The notes beneath the pieces are model-generated. The model saw only the letters and a program-made list of their open reading frames with translations. It made no database searches and was not told the origin of the DNA. A stretch of DNA of 64,000 nt from Theropithecus gelada. Lineage: Eukaryota > Chordata > Mammalia > Primates > Cercopithecidae. How positions within the stretch are numbered: the first letter of the stretch is position 1; every line of letters starts with the position of its first letter. A program made the translations under genes and the position numbers. The stretch lies in assembly GCF_003255815.1 (NCBI RefSeq), contig NC_037673.1, forward strand, positions 86,030,550-86,094,549. The letters run 5' to 3'. This document shows, piece after piece, positions 1 to 12,568 of this stretch.

Positions 1-2178
1 GCTGTTTTCTTGTCAGGTATTGGCAAGATTTTGCTCATAAGCGGCTTACATGGTATCACAATTCATGGGAGATCTATACATCCGTATACAAAGGTATGAG
101 TGAGGCTTCTCCCTTGCAGCCCTTCTCTGGGTTGTACCATCTTTCTTTTTAAAATTCTCTTTCCTCTTAGTGGTAAGCTTAGGGCAGATAAATAAGTTAT
201 TGACATCCAATGAGAGAATGAGTTGCTGTTTCTCACTCTCTAATACAGTCTCCAATCTCTACCACAAATTTTCTGGGCAAGAGAGAAAAGCCAGAACCTC
301 CCCACTAGGTGAACTACTTATGACTGCCTCTTTCCTTTTTCCCTTCTCCTTGGGATGACTATGGAGGCAGGTAATTGTCCTATATTCAATCCTTTCACCT
401 CTAAGAAAGCTCTGGAAGTAGATTCTGTTCCCGGTGGTTGGCAGATTTCTTTAGAAGTCATGTACTTATTTCTTTGGTCCTAGCTTGTACCTAATCACCA
501 GTTCCAGGGGAGCAGAAGATGGCTCATTTAGTGCATTGGTTTATAATATCATATAATGTTCATAGCAGTTGGACACGAAGTACCAGTGGGTGCAGATGCT
601 GATCATACTTGTTTGACTTTTTTTAGAGGTTGAGAATGAGGAATTTGGCATAAGTCTGGTAAGAGTCAGAATTTTAAGTCAGATCAAGCAAGAAGTTAAC
701 CAGAATCTGGACATATTACAGGTTTGAGAGTAAGGTGAAAATACTGATCAGAAACTAGGCAGAGAAAGAAGAAACAGAAGATTACAAAAATGAGGACCTA
801 GAACAGAACAGTGCAGAATTTTTTTTTTTTTTTTTTTGGCAAAGTATCAGAGCTAGAATGTATTTAACATGTAACACATAGAGGAACCTTGTGGGACAAG
901 CCAGCAAATTCTGCAGAAAGCTTCTTGTGGACTGGGACCATGTCCTTACTCAGCTTTACATCTCTGAGGCATTATGCAATATTGGCACTTAGTACATGTT
1001 TGTTGAATGAGTTAGTCAATTTAGGACAGACACCCGTATCAAAAAACGATTTGATAATTAAGTAATTTTTGCTTCTGCATAGAGTAGGCATTGGTACACT
1101 GTGACCCTTGGGCCCTTTCTGACTGCCACGTTTTGTAGATGTTCTATTAGCACACAGTCAGGCTCATATGTTTACATATTGTCTTTGGGTCCATTCACAC
1201 TACAATGAATGACAAGGCTGAATAGTTGCCACAGAGACTATGTGGCCTATGAAACTGAAATACTTATTATCTGGCTCTTTATATTAAAGGTTTCCTGATG
1301 TCTAAGCATAGAGGTTTAAAACTGTTTTTACATGTTTCCTGGCAGCTCAGTTGTAGCATGGCTAACCCAGGTCCTACAGGTAGAGGTGATTGGGAGCACC
1401 TGGCTGTTCTGTCCAAAGGATAACGGTAGGTCCCGGAGCTGAAACAGGGTGGGTGTGAGAGTTCTCTCTGAGCCAAGAGGGAAGTCATCTTGATTCAAAC
1501 AAGTAATATCTTCCCTCCTTTCTCTGAACCATCTTTCCGTGTATATCTCTGATAGTACTGTTCACATTGTACTTTCAACTATGTCTTCTTTCTCTTACTT
1601 GAAGTGGACTAGATGAAAGCGGAGATCATAATGTGCTCATGTTCATATTCTGAGTGACTAATGATGCTTCTGAATAAATAGGTACTCATTTAAAATATGC
1701 ACTGCAGCTAGCTGGATTATGATACTATTGGAAGAAGAGGAAAAGCAAGGTCTGGCAGCTTGGAGGCAGCAGGCTATTAAGTATTATTAAGTAAGAGATC
1801 AATTAAATGAAAATCAGTTTGGAGCAGAGTGTCTAAATAAGTGGCAGTACCAACACATAGCTCTGTGTGAAAGACTGTTTAGGAACTTCCTCAGACTTGC
1901 GGAGGCTTTTTATTTCCAAAAGGCCCAAGAATACTCATGTTTTTCTGACACTGGAGCAGATGCTCAGGCTGAAAGTAGTCTTAGTTGTTAAACAGATTCT
2001 CTGATCCTTTTGGGACAGGAAATTCTTTGACTCACAAATTCTGAATCAGGTTCTGATAGTGGGCCCTCCTCACTTTTTTGCCCAGTCATATCGCTCATTC
2101 AAAGAAAGTTAAGAGCCTATTTATGTGCCTGACTGTTTGAGATAACTTGGATTTAAGTTCTGTTTGTTTTTTCATTAT
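1..2178. other. Upstream intergenic DNA, no gene seen
   Basis: No open frame here has codon-like structure or a recognisable product; the few ORFs are 60-70 codons and chance-like. About 890-1015 resembles the 3' end of an L2 LINE (the phrase ttagtacatgtttgttgaatgag near 980-1010). There is an isolated T run of about 20 at 819-838. Nothing else is identified. Confidence 0.6.
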
Positions 2179-2605
2179 TGCTATAGTTTGGACATTTGAC
2201 TTCTCCAAACCTCATGTTGAAGTCCGATCCCCAGTGTTGGAGGTGGGGCCTAATGGGAGGTATTTGGGTTCACCAGGAGGTGGATACTTCATGAATAGCT
2301 TAGTGCTGTCCATGAGTGAATTCTTGCTCTATTAGTTGCCGAGACAACTGGTTGTTAAAAAGAACCTGGTACTTTCCAGTTCTCTCTCTGGCTTCCTCTC
2401 TTGTCACATGAGTTCTGCACTTGCCAGCTCTGCTTTACCTTCCACCACGAGTGGAAGTAGCTGAAGCCCTTACCAGAAGCAGATTCTGGCACCATGCTTC
2501 TTGTACAACCTACAGAACTGTGAGCCAAATAAACCTCTTTTTTTTTATTATTAATTATCCAGCCTCAGGTATTCCTTTAAAGCAATGCAAAAATGGATGA
2601 AGACA
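2179..2605 (+). mobile_element. Solo LTR of an ERVL-MaLR element (MST/THE1-related)
   Basis: The element begins TG (2179) and ends CA (2605) and is flanked by a perfect 5-bp target duplication, attat at 2174-2178 and 2606-2610. Internal phrases such as gaggtggggcctaatgggag and the gagccaaataaacctctttt polyadenylation region are typical of MaLR LTRs. No internal retroviral sequence remains, so it is a solo LTR produced by LTR-LTR recombination. It lies about 4.2 kb upstream of the ADGRV1 CpG island in the same orientation. The subfamily name is uncertain. Confidence 0.85.
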
Positions 2606-2721
2606 ATTATAGAGTTCTAAAATGACAAACACTAAAATTTATTGAGAATGTTACTATATATTAGTGTGCAAATGCAGTGGGGGTGGGGGACTGTTGAGGT
2701 GACTGGGTGCCTTCTTTTATC

Positions 2722-3026
2722 TTTTTTTTTTTTTTTTTTTTTGAGACGGAGTCTTGCTCTGTCGCCCAGGCTGGAGTGCAGTGGCCGGATCTCAGCTCAC
2801 TACAAGCTCCGCCTCCCGGGTTCACGCCATTCTCCTGCCTCAGCCTCCTGAGTAGCTGGGACTACAGGCGCCCGCCACCTCGCCCGGCTAGTTTTTTTGT
2901 ATTTTTTAGTAGAGACGGGGTTTCACCATGTTAGCCAGGATGGTCTCGATCTCCTGACCTCGTGATCCGCCCGTCTTGGCCTCCCAAAGTGCTGGGATTA
3001 CAGGCTTGAGCCACCGCGCCCGGCTT
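2722..3026 (-). mobile_element. Full-length AluY with target duplication, Old World monkey type
   Basis: Antisense Alu: T run first, then tttgagacggagtcttgctc and both monomers, ending cgcgcccggc. It is flanked by a perfect 15-bp duplication, ccttcttttatcttt, at 2710-2724 (overlapping the T tail) and 3027-3041. On its own strand it reads gagatccggccactgcactc and ggctcaagcctgtaatccc, which I recognise as features of cercopithecid AluY subfamilies. Low divergence and the intact duplication indicate a young insertion. Confidence 0.93.
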
Positions 3027-3041
3027 CCTTCTTTTATCTTT

Positions 3042-3890
3042 AGATTCTAGGTGGTTCTGAACTTAAGAGTGGGGAGAGAAAGAGGAGTTCAAGTCTGTGG
3101 CTCCTGACAATCCCAACTTTTTCTTTTCCCGTCTGGGACCTAGGGCCCAAATAGAAAAAGCCTTTGAGAGGCAGATTCGGGTACTCTTGAAGTATTATCC
3201 TATTTTTACTTTTGAGGGGTAAGAGGGAGTAGATACTGCCTAAGCTTGATTTTGCTGCTTTGGTGAAATTCCTTTATGCATGCCTAAACTTAGATATGTG
3301 AAACCTAGGATATGAGAAATACCTTTTTCAAGGGAATAAAAAGATTCTTTTCAGGCGATTTATAAGGTTTACTTAGTATGCAAGACTAATTAAATTGGAA
3401 TAGGAAGGAAAATTGTATGACATTAGTACTTTTCTTACTGGGTTTAAGAAAACTAATTTCTCTTTACAGTGTGAAATTTGGAGCTATTGAGTTGATTTTG
3501 ATGAAGATTACCTGTAGAAGAAAAGGTTACATTCTACCAATGTTGCTTTTAGGCAGAATTGGGAATTGGGCTAACTTTGTCTTTAGAACCTTCAACTTTC
3601 CTTTCAACACTCTTATCTCTCAGTGGCACCTGACACCTCCCACCTCCAGGTGCCTAGTAATATGCTTTTCCTTTCTTTTTTTTTTCTTTCTTTTTTAATC
3701 AAAGCCTTTGAAGAACAAAGGCTCTCTAAGTTGTAATGATGGGTGAGGTTTAAAGTATCTCTGATTCAGGCATATTTGTATTTTACATGGGATCAAGTCT
3801 TATGTTTTGTAAGGTTGGATTGTGAAATATAAATAAATGAAAAATGAGCCCTGGGAAACTTTTTAATATGATAGGCTCTCAGGTCTGTCT
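3042..3890. other. Intergenic, no feature recognised
   Basis: AT-rich unique-looking sequence. The 93-codon open frame at 3417-3698 ends in a run of phenylalanines encoded by a T/C tract and resembles no known family; I regard it as chance. Confidence 0.5.
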
Positions 3891-4076
3891 GTTCGTTCGT
3901 CCGTCCTTCCTTCCTTCCTTCCTTCCTTCCTTCCTTCCTTCCTTCCTTCCTTCCTTCCTTCCTTCCTTCCCTTTCATTGCTTCCTTCCTTCCATCCCTCC
4001 CTCCTTCCTTACCACTTCCCTCCCTCCTTCTTTACCACTTCCCTCCCTCCCTTCCTCCTTTCCTTCCTTCCTTCAT
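3891..4076. repeat. (TTCC)n tetranucleotide microsatellite
   Basis: Pure CCTT repeat over about 3904-3970 (roughly 16 units), preceded by degenerate gttcgttcgtccg units and followed by imperfect ccctccctcctt blocks, including two copies of a ttaccacttccctccctcc-like unit. It is a polypyrimidine tract on the + strand and likely length-polymorphic. Confidence 0.97.
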
Positions 4077-4610
4077 GTACTGAGTTTCTACTATATCCCA
4101 GAGACTATTCTTGCTACTGAGTATAGAGCAGCAAATGACAGACACATGCAAGCTACCCCCATGGAGCTTTCATTTTTATGGGGAGACAAAAACACCTAAA
4201 TAAGTAAACAGGGTATTTATTAGGGATAAATTATGGAAAATAAATAGAAGAGTGTAGTGGCTGCGTGTGGTGGTGAAAGTTATCAGGGCAGGTGCTTCCA
4301 AGGAAGAGATAGTTAAGCTACCCCTCAAATGAGGTCCATGATAGAAAGAGCCAGCCATATGAAGCTCTCCAGGAGCAGTGTGCCTGGCAGAGGAAAAAAC
4401 TTGTGCAAAGTCTTGGAGGCAGAAATGACTTTGCTGTGTTTGAGCCAAAGAAAGGAGTGTCAGTGTGATAGGAATACAGTGAAATAGGGGGAAAGTGGTA
4501 CTAGATGAGGTTGGAGAAGAAAAGAGAAATAGAATTATGTGAGGTCTCTTGTGCCATGTTAAGAAGTTTGGATTTAAGTTCAGTGAGCATTTGTTTAATA
4601 ACTTCAGCAT
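4077..4610 (+). repeat. Ancient interspersed repeat, family not assigned
   Basis: Phrases such as gagactattcttgctactgagtatagagcagcaaatgac (split here across 4100-4138) and the block at 4340-4520 (agccagccatatgaag, gcaaagtcttggaggcag) match a common, highly diverged mammalian repeat that I recognise by its wording but cannot name with certainty. The 144-codon minus-strand frame at 4176-4610 lies entirely inside it and is not a gene. Confidence 0.45.
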
Positions 4611-5935
4611 TTGAGAGCATCTACACTACTTTGTCAAGTATTTGTACCACAATTACCACCTATGTTGTTTCTTGTGGTTTTATTCTTCAAAGCAAAGCTT
4701 TTTGGAGAAGCCTTCAGCAATCCATACGCTCTCTTCTTCCTAGAGATTTCTAGCACTCTGAGTGGCTCGTTTTTTTGCATGGCATATTCTGCTTTTTGGT
4801 TGATTAACTTTCACCCCAGAAAGAGTGCAAATCAATGAACTTAGAGTGGTTTTAGAGATCACTGTTTTTCCCACAGTGTCTTCCAGAGTCTTCTGCTTCC
4901 TAAACACTTAGTAATAATTGTTAATTACCTAGTTCTCTGAGGTAGATTGGGTGAGGGTGTAAATTTTCATTTACTCATCGCAGTGCCTAGGGTAGTGTCA
5001 TACACTAAGTAAATATGCAAGCTGAGTAAGTCCAGTTGTGGGGAATGTGTTTAATCATGAGACTTGGTGAAACAAGAATTAAGATGGAATATTTAGTTGG
5101 TAGACGTTGACTCTGCCAGGGTCTTAATCAACTAAAGTAATATTTAACCACAAATAAAGCCTTTACAAATGCTAATAAAACAACACTGTGGGTTGAATAT
5201 TCATTTTAGTAAGACGTTTTAAATAATCTGTAAGAAAACATTTTTCTGTTACTGTTTTCTGTTTTACATGTGACTACATGGATAACTGATTCACAATTTT
5301 CACTTTAAGTTGCTTTGCAATTATCGTCCATATACGGCAGGATTTAGTAAGGATGTCTGTCTATGTCTACTCTGTTAATATGCTCGTGGATTTAAAGCTT
5401 CCAGACCCAGGTCTTTTTGTAGTTGCCTCACAGGAAAGCTGTTCAATCTCCCAGATCACCTAGGTTGCTATTCTCCCTACCTTTTGCAGCGCCTTGATGT
5501 GCCATTTGCATTCCCACACGGTTTCTGTATAAGAATCATTTAGTCTGAACAAACTTGCCCTTTGATACCCAGCTGTTTGTTGAGTATTGCAGCTTTCAGA
5601 GGAGGTGCTCAGCAACAGCTCATAATAGCGCTAAATTTGTGCCCCTGGACGGCAGTATGTAACACGAAGTATCTAGTTATTCCTATTCCAGTTAGGAAGA
5701 GTACTTGTGTGAGCTGCATTTAAAATGAGGAGGCTGAGAACCCTTTTTTTTTTTTTTTTTCTATAAAAAGTGGTGAGTTGGTGTGGGAGTGCTAATCTTT
5801 CTCTTTGCTCCCAGTTTGAAACTTCTGTGATTCTAATAATGCTGCATTTGCTTTAAAAATCTTTGGTGCAGGTAGGGATGTGCACATTGCTGATGGTATG
5901 GTCTGACATTGGGCCTTTACCTTTGTGCACTGGGA
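4611..5935. other. Intergenic, no feature recognised
   Basis: No coding potential seen on either strand. There is a T17 run at about 5743-5760. The stretch at 4970-5020 has a weak resemblance to an L2 3' tail. Confidence 0.5.
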
Positions 5936-5939
5936 AAGA

Positions 5940-6075
5940 TAAGCAACATTTGCTGAGGGTTTACCACCTGCCAGGTATACTGTAGAGTTGCACTTCACAC
6001 ACAGTCTCATTCAACTACTCCTAACAGCCTTATGAGTTAGTAATTAATAATCCTATCTTATGAGGAGACAGACAG
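5940..6075 (-). mobile_element. MIR SINE fragment
   Basis: The order of phrases (ttgctgagggtttaccacctgccaggtat, then actcctaacagccttatgag, then tcttatgaggagac) follows the reverse complement of the MIR consensus. Old and diverged. It sits just upstream of the CpG island. Confidence 0.65.
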
Positions 6076-6403
6076 TTCATCTCAGATGTTGACCTCAATC
6101 CCTGCTTTATAAATTCAGTTGAGGGTTGATCCTTCCTTTCTAATATTTCATCAATTTATGCTCAAATTCTTATGGGGTAAACTTAGGGAGTGCTTTGGTC
6201 AACATGCAAAGAAATATTCTCTTAGGAACGGAACAAGACTAGTAAATGGGTTTTCTTCCCAGAAAGAAAACTAGGAATTGCTTACAGTGGAGTACCCAGG
6301 GCGGTGTGCGCCGCTGTCCATGGTGAGTTACTTGTGCCCAAGGGGCAACTAGAAAGTTTAGCCAAACGAGACGATTAGAAAGCTCTGACCGCGCACTTTG
6401 ACT

Positions 6404-6441
6404 GGGACGCGCAGGCGGAGGCGGGACGCGCAGGCAGAGGC
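6404..6441. repeat. Two tandem 19-bp GC-rich units in the CpG island
   Basis: gggacgcgcaggcggaggc (6404-6422) is followed directly by gggacgcgcaggcagaggc (6423-6441), differing at one base. Each unit contains CpG-rich GACGCGC and GGCGGAGGC/GGCAGAGGC cores, which could bind Sp/KLF-type factors, but that is inference. Confidence 0.95.
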
Positions 6442-6835
6442 AGGACTCCCGCGCTCCTAAGCCCCAGCAGGTCAGCTTAGGCGCCTCGCTGATGGAAGAG
6501 TCCATTAGGGATGGCCAAGGCAGGGTGTTCCCGACGCCGGAGCGCGGACCTGGCTGCCCGCTGCGCAGAGCAGTGTGCGCTGCCCTGGGCGGCCACCCCC
6601 GCTCCGTTGGTCAGGTGAGCGCTGCCTGGGGAGCCATGGGGTCCTATTGGAGCAGAGGAAGGATGGAGAGGGAGGAGGCAAGGGACGGGGAGAAAGGGGA
6701 GGAGAATGGAGCCCTCCTCCTGATCGCGTAGTGGGAGTAAGATCAGCAGCCCGAGCAGGGAGTACGGACGGGACGGGAGTGAGAGGCAGAGCGAGGGTGT
6801 GTGGAGGGCCGGCGGGGACCGCTGGGAGCGCGCGG

Positions 6836-6857
6836 ATGTCGGTGTTTCTGCGGCCAG
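6836..6857 (+). CDS. ADGRV1: ADGRV1 exon 1, coding part (start codon)
   Basis: ADGRV1 is the giant adhesion GPCR that forms the ankle links of hair-cell stereocilia and the periciliary fibres of photoreceptors, acting with usherin and whirlin; its loss causes Usher syndrome 2C. This exon supplies ATG TCG GTG TTT CTG CGG CCA G, giving MSVFLRP plus the first base of Gly8, and ends at the donor CAG|gtaggc (6857/6858), phase 1. The human leader I recall is MSVFLTPG, so position 6 is Arg here. It is the first in-frame ATG: the frame is open upstream to about 6575 but holds no other ATG. The start context is poor (C at -3, T at +4). The exon also carries the 5' leader, whose start is not determined. 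Confidence 0.93.
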
Positions 6858-9800
6858 GTAGGCTATGACTGAGGAGTGGTGCTGCGAGCATCTCGGTGCC
6901 CCAGGGGAGCGCCTCAGCATCAGCACCTGTTGCTGGAGGTGGGCGGCGAGGGCGGCCCGGAGGGCGGGCCACAGCCGGACGCAGGGAGGCTGGGCGCGCA
7001 GCCGGCGCCGCGGCCTGCGGGTAACGGGGCATAGCTGCCCGCGTCGGTTCTATCCAAGGCTGCGGCTTTGAAGGGAGCGTTAGGTTCGTGCACCCCTTAT
7101 GCGCCCGTTCCAAAGATGCCTGATCTCAAAGAAGGTGAGAAGTGAATGAGCAGAGTGAAAAGTTTCCTTTCTTCTTTTTTTTGCCTGTTTGAAACCCTAA
7201 CCGTAGCTTTAATTTTAAAAAAGTCTAGCTGAAAAATAACCGACCAAGAACGGCGCGCCATAGGTAATAATTGATAACGGAAAGGGTGAGATAAACTTAA
7301 GGAGTCTTGTTTGTGTTCCAAAATAACCACTGCGTCGAAAAATTTCAGCGAAATATATTGATTTTAGGGAGCTTGGGATTAACATGGAGCTATAGCATAA
7401 CATATATATGTATATATATTTAAAAGCTTATACTTTAATTTTAAAAACTATCTCAAAATTGATTTTTTCTTAAAACCAAGAAATTATAGCTGTGTTCGTC
7501 AGGGGAAAATTGATTTTAAGGTGTGTTATCTTATGTAACTTGTTTTAAACCAACTTTTCCCACTTCATGAAATCCACAGCCTTTAAAATGTGTGTAATAT
7601 ATTTATTAGTATGCTGCACACTCTTTTAGAAACTGATACCAAATTTTAAAGATGCATAATTACTGAGAATTAGGATGAAAGTCAAAAGTATACCTTAACT
7701 AATACAGCATGATTAGAAATTCTTACTGAAGTTATGATTACTTTAAATTACTAAAGTTTTTTTTCTCCCTTTTTGTGTAGTTGATCAAAATAATTATATC
7801 AAACAACAACAACAACAGAAACCCAACGGATCATAAGTAAGAGAAAAAATGATATTTTAGGCAGGATACAAATGAGCACCAATTATTTATTCTGGGTTAA
7901 TTTCATAGAGTAAGTGGAAACTATTCCCGCCTATGAAATTTGAGAAAAATGTAGGTTACAGGGAGATGTCAAAAACACTCTGAACTATGTTATGATAAAA
8001 TATATTAAATATATGTGATTAGATATAATGTTCTAGCTCTGCCATTAACACACAATGACTTTGGACATTCACCCATCCTTCCAGGCATTAGTTTCTTCAT
8101 TTATAAAATAAAGTAATTGGACTAGGTGATTGCAAAGGTTTATTTCAGCTAAAAATATTATATCTCTCAAATTATTACTTTTAGAAGAAGTAACCAAGAT
8201 GTACACACTTTAAAAATGTACAGCTGAAGTACAACTGAATCTTATGTCCATTTTCTCATTTCCATGATGAATAAATATAGCAGTCATTCGTTAATGAATG
8301 CCTGCTAGGTAGTGAATTCTTAGAAACTCTTTACATAGATTATCTTATTTAACACAATGCCATCATAAATTGAATAGTAGTATATCCCAATTTATAGATA
8401 ATGATACTGAAGAATGAAAAGTTTAAGCTCCTTGCCCAGAGTTGCAGTTTATAAGAGCTGGGTCAAATATTTTTTCGGAATGCTCTTAGGACCTTATACT
8501 ATACTGAATGTGATGATTAAAAGCTAAAATTGTCTGTAAACTGAAGTAATCTTGGACTACTATGAGAGTCCATAATGGGGCAAAGGTAAGTTATGTAACA
8601 CTGAGTCTTGATACGATTGAATATATAGGTGCTGTATCAGTCTCCATTTATTATATCTTAATAAGTTACATATTTATGCTGTATATTTATGGAATGCCAG
8701 TTGTATTCTAAGAAAGTGATAATATGAGATATATTTGGAACACAAATGGTTTTATGGTAATATAACTACTAGAAAAAATGTGAGAGGGCAGAAACTAGTA
8801 TTAAGCAAATGCTATTATTAAGTATGTCAGATGTCTTTCTACTTGAAGGTAGTCATGCTTGAGACAAAAAAGCTTACACCCAAGGGAAAAGGGTGTTGAG
8901 AGCGGAATTAGCTGTGACTAAACTCTTTTGTTCATATCCCATGATGAATCATAATAGTATGTCACATTTATTGAATTGTATGCCAGGAATTCTCTTAAGC
9001 CCTTTATTAGTGTAATTTTATATTGGATCATGAATTAAATTGTTTTATCCTGATTTGCAAATGAGGAAACTGAGGCAGAAAGATCTATGTCCTGGGAGGA
9101 CCCACAAAGAAAATACTTTTTATCTTAGATTAAATGTGTGATCATTCATTGTTCTGAAATTCTTAGGCTGTTAACATAACATGAAATCTTGAAGCACTGG
9201 AAGGAGACTTGGAGCCAAACTAAACCAACCTCTTTATTTTATATTTGAGGTAACTGAGACCTAGAACAGTTAAGAGACACACTTAAGGCCACATGTTTTA
9301 GTCACCTATACATTCTTGTATACTGCTAGGTAAGAAGTATCCTAATGGGTTAACTTGGTCATTAATTGTTTGATTTATTGTCACTCAAACAAATGCCACC
9401 TCGTGCCGTTTCTTATATTGCTGCCCTACTTTTATTTAAAATTTCAAGGTTGCCCCAGTTAGGATGCAAAATCCTTGAAGACGATGACTGTATTCTACAT
9501 TTCTCTTATATAGTGTCTATATATATGTGATTATATGAATAGGGTTTAGCATAATGGTTAATCTATTGAATAAATTGCCTTGTTGCCTATTTGCCTTTGA
9601 TAAGTCGTTATTTTATGCACCAGGTCTGAAATCTACACAGTGGAAGCACAATGCCATCACCATTTTTCACTTCAAGTAGAGGGCAACTAGACAATTTACA
9701 GATGCTTAAAAAGTGTAATGAGCCTCTTAGAGAATTGTTTAATTTGGTTATAAAATGCAGTGTGTTACCATGGAGAGATTTGGATGTGTATTTCCCTGAT

Positions 9801-12479
9801 TTTGGTGGGGCGGGGAGGAATCACATAGCTGAGTATCACACACTGTTCAATTCACCTCCCCACCATTCTGGAGATAACTTTTTTTCTGAGTGCAAAGATA
9901 ATGCAAAGTCATCCAGGAAATTCAGACAGTAAAGAAATAATGAAAAATCACCAGAACCTCCCCAGTCTAAAGGTTTTGGTGAATATCCAGCCAGAGAGGT
10001 CTTTCTTCTCTTAATTCCTGTCGAATCAGGATGAGAGCTGAATTATTTATTGAAACCATGTACAGTAAAGTTCTATTTAGTCTTAGTATTCCATTACTCC
10101 TGGGTAGTTCAGACTTTATGTAAGTAAAGATATTTGTTGAGCAATGAAGGTAAACATACTACTAATAAACTAGAGTCTACTCCATGTAGAATGGAATAGT
10201 ACAGAAAAGTTGATTTCCTCACATTGCATGCCTAATTTTTTCCTTTCGCAAGGTAGGATTGGGAACACAGGGAGCATCTTTTGCATGCATGGAGGGTTCC
10301 CCAATATGCCAGGATGTTAGGCCACACATGAAGCCACAGCACCCCAGCTCTGTTGCCCTGAGTGAGGTGTGGCAGAGGAGGAGAAGGGTGGAGCTGAGGC
10401 ACAAGCGACTGTAGTAATACAAAGGCTGTGTTTTCCGATTCTACTGTGACACACTATACACTTAAAAATGTACCAGAACAAGTCCCTCCCCCAGCTGCTG
10501 GGCAGGTGGTCACGGGGCCCTTTTCTGGTGCAGTCGGGCGTAAGTCTGGCTTTACCCCAAAGCGAGGGCAAGATGCTGATAGGGCATTTCTCATTCATTT
10601 ATTCAGGATTCTGAAAACGTAGAATGGACCCTCTTTTATATTAAAGGGAAACACTGGCTGCTGGAATCATTGTCCATAAATGAGTTTTGAAGTAATACTC
10701 ACAAAATTATTAAGTGTAAAGAAAAGTTGTGGCGTTTCTTTGAGAGAAACGATAACTCTTTCTGTATGCATTTGCATGTAGTTACACTGAAAATAGTTGT
10801 TTTGAAGATTATGTTTTCTGGTTATTTTAATTTCATAAATCTATTTGTTATTCAAAACTTACTTCCCTAGGCATATTTTCTTGGTTTAAACTATACGTTT
10901 GAGCGTAGAGATTTTTCATGCTTCACTTTATTAGGGGCTTAACATGGCTTTAATCCAACCATCTGTTCTCATCTTGGCACATCAGCACGTCTGAGGTGCT
11001 GGTAGGGGCCAAATAAATTTCCCACATTTTAAAGGTTAGGGAAAGAGCTACCTTTATGAATAGATTCCAAATGATTCTCAGCAAGACAATGGTATAGAAG
11101 TGGAGTAAAAATGCATTTCATTCTCTGAAGCACAAGGTCCCCTGTCTGTCTTCAGTTTTGCTGAAAGGCAATTAGCATTTCAACTAGCCAATTTGGTTAC
11201 ATGCAATGAAGTACTTGGGTTTATAATTTGCTGCTCTCTGTCTGAGGCTGTTGAGTGCTAGGTCTTATATAATCCTTTCCAAGTAGTCTTCTCTCCAGCA
11301 TAGTTATTGTTGCTGGTTTTAAATAACTAATCAACAGAGAGTTTTCCTTGCCTTCAACTGTAGGGTGCCATAGGGCAAGGAAAATGAAATACCAAGCAAA
11401 TAAGGGGATGACTGTAATTATAAATAGTCATTATTGAAATGTGGCACAGGTTGAAAGACATAGAATAGCTTCAAATAAAATGCAACTCCAAAAAGTCATT
11501 GTGTGCACTGTTAATGGTTTATTTCTCATGCAGTATGCACAATAAGCATAGGGCATACATACTGGGATTAATTCAGTTACCATGACTCACAAAATTAACA
11601 AAGAAGGTGCAATTCCTTTATGCCAGAAAGAATTCTGTGGGGAATAAGTTTAAAAGAGAAAAGATTCTTAAGTGTTACAACAAATGAATAAGTGCTCTGA
11701 GGCATGTTGTGGAAATAAAGGTTTTGTACTGTGTGCTGATTGAAAATAAGATTTTTGTCAGCTTCTTTAGTCATGAATTTTGGCAATTAGGTAGTATTAA
11801 TATACTTCATGTATACACTCATATTCCTCTGAAGGAGCCACTGTATGGTATGGTAATCCTTTTGTTAGGATAATTAGGATGATATTGTCCTGTAATCCAT
11901 GTCATGGACCAGTAATTCAGTGTAGCTCTATCTTTTAGTGCAATACTGTTTTTGCATAACTGTACTTGTGTAAATATTTGGAAGTAAAATAATACATTTT
12001 TCATTCTTCAAATAATGTTTAACCAAAAGAAGGCATAATAGAAGTGTTTTAGATATGTCTTACAAGTGATCAGTATAGTTTTGAGAACATGTGAAATAAT
12101 TCATTTTCATCTATATTTCCAATCTGTGATTATAAAGCTTTTATTACAGTTATAGTTAGAATCATTCGTTTTATATAACTAAATTCAACAGTGTTAATGA
12201 GCAGGAATGAAACGAAGAGAGCTTGTTGGTTGGTTCTCTGGCAGACTAGTAAGCTAAGGTTGGAGAGTGTTCTGGAAAAAGTGGGACTTCATTGGGACTT
12301 TGAAAAATAGTGGAGGAGAGGGAGTGAAAAGAGGTAGAGAGGATTGGGACTACCTTAGATTAAAGTTGCAGAAGCATGAATAATACAAGGGCCTTGTCCC
12401 AGACCCATATTAGATTAACTTGACTGGAAATGTTGAAGGAAGAGAAAGAGATGACTGGAAGTACAGAGAAGGTTTGATT
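6858..12479 (+). other. ADGRV1: ADGRV1 intron 1, proximal part
   Basis: Begins gtaggc. The CpG shore extends to about 7260, after which the sequence turns AT-rich. MIR fragments are visible at about 8033-8150 (+, agctctgccattaacac then ttcttcatttataaaataaa), 8290-8465 (-) and 8955-9110 (-, aaatgaggaaactgaggcag). A short (CAA)n occurs at 7801-7817. A candidate alternative donor AAG|gtgaga is at 7134/7135. No coding exon is recognised in the rest. Confidence 0.7.
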
Positions 12480-12568
12480 GTTTTTTAAATTGATAATTCA
12501 CATATGAAAAAAAAAATCACCTTTCAAAGCGTCCATTTCCGTAACATTTAATATGTTTGAAAAGTTGT

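Larger units (their letters stand above)
6290..7260 (+). promoter_or_regulatory. ADGRV1: CpG-island promoter of ADGRV1
   Basis: This is the only CpG-dense stretch in the window and it surrounds the first coding exon. There is no TATA box at a plausible distance. Elements visible include an inverted CCAAT box (ATTGG, 6646-6650), a GC box (GGGCGG, 6587-6592) and three more GC boxes downstream of the exon (6941-6967). The transcription start cannot be fixed from sequence; a position between about 6650 and 6800 would fit a short 5' leader. The long open frames on both strands here (for example minus 6505-7113) reflect GC richness, not genes. A CpG island of this kind could also fire divergently. 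Confidence 0.85.

Noticed and set aside
6505..7113. 202-codon minus-strand frame in the CpG island, and its overlaps
   Set aside because: Pro/Ala/Arg/Ser-rich composition is what GC-rich DNA gives in any frame; it lies antisense to ADGRV1 exon 1 with no recognisable domain. An antisense transcript is possible but not shown.
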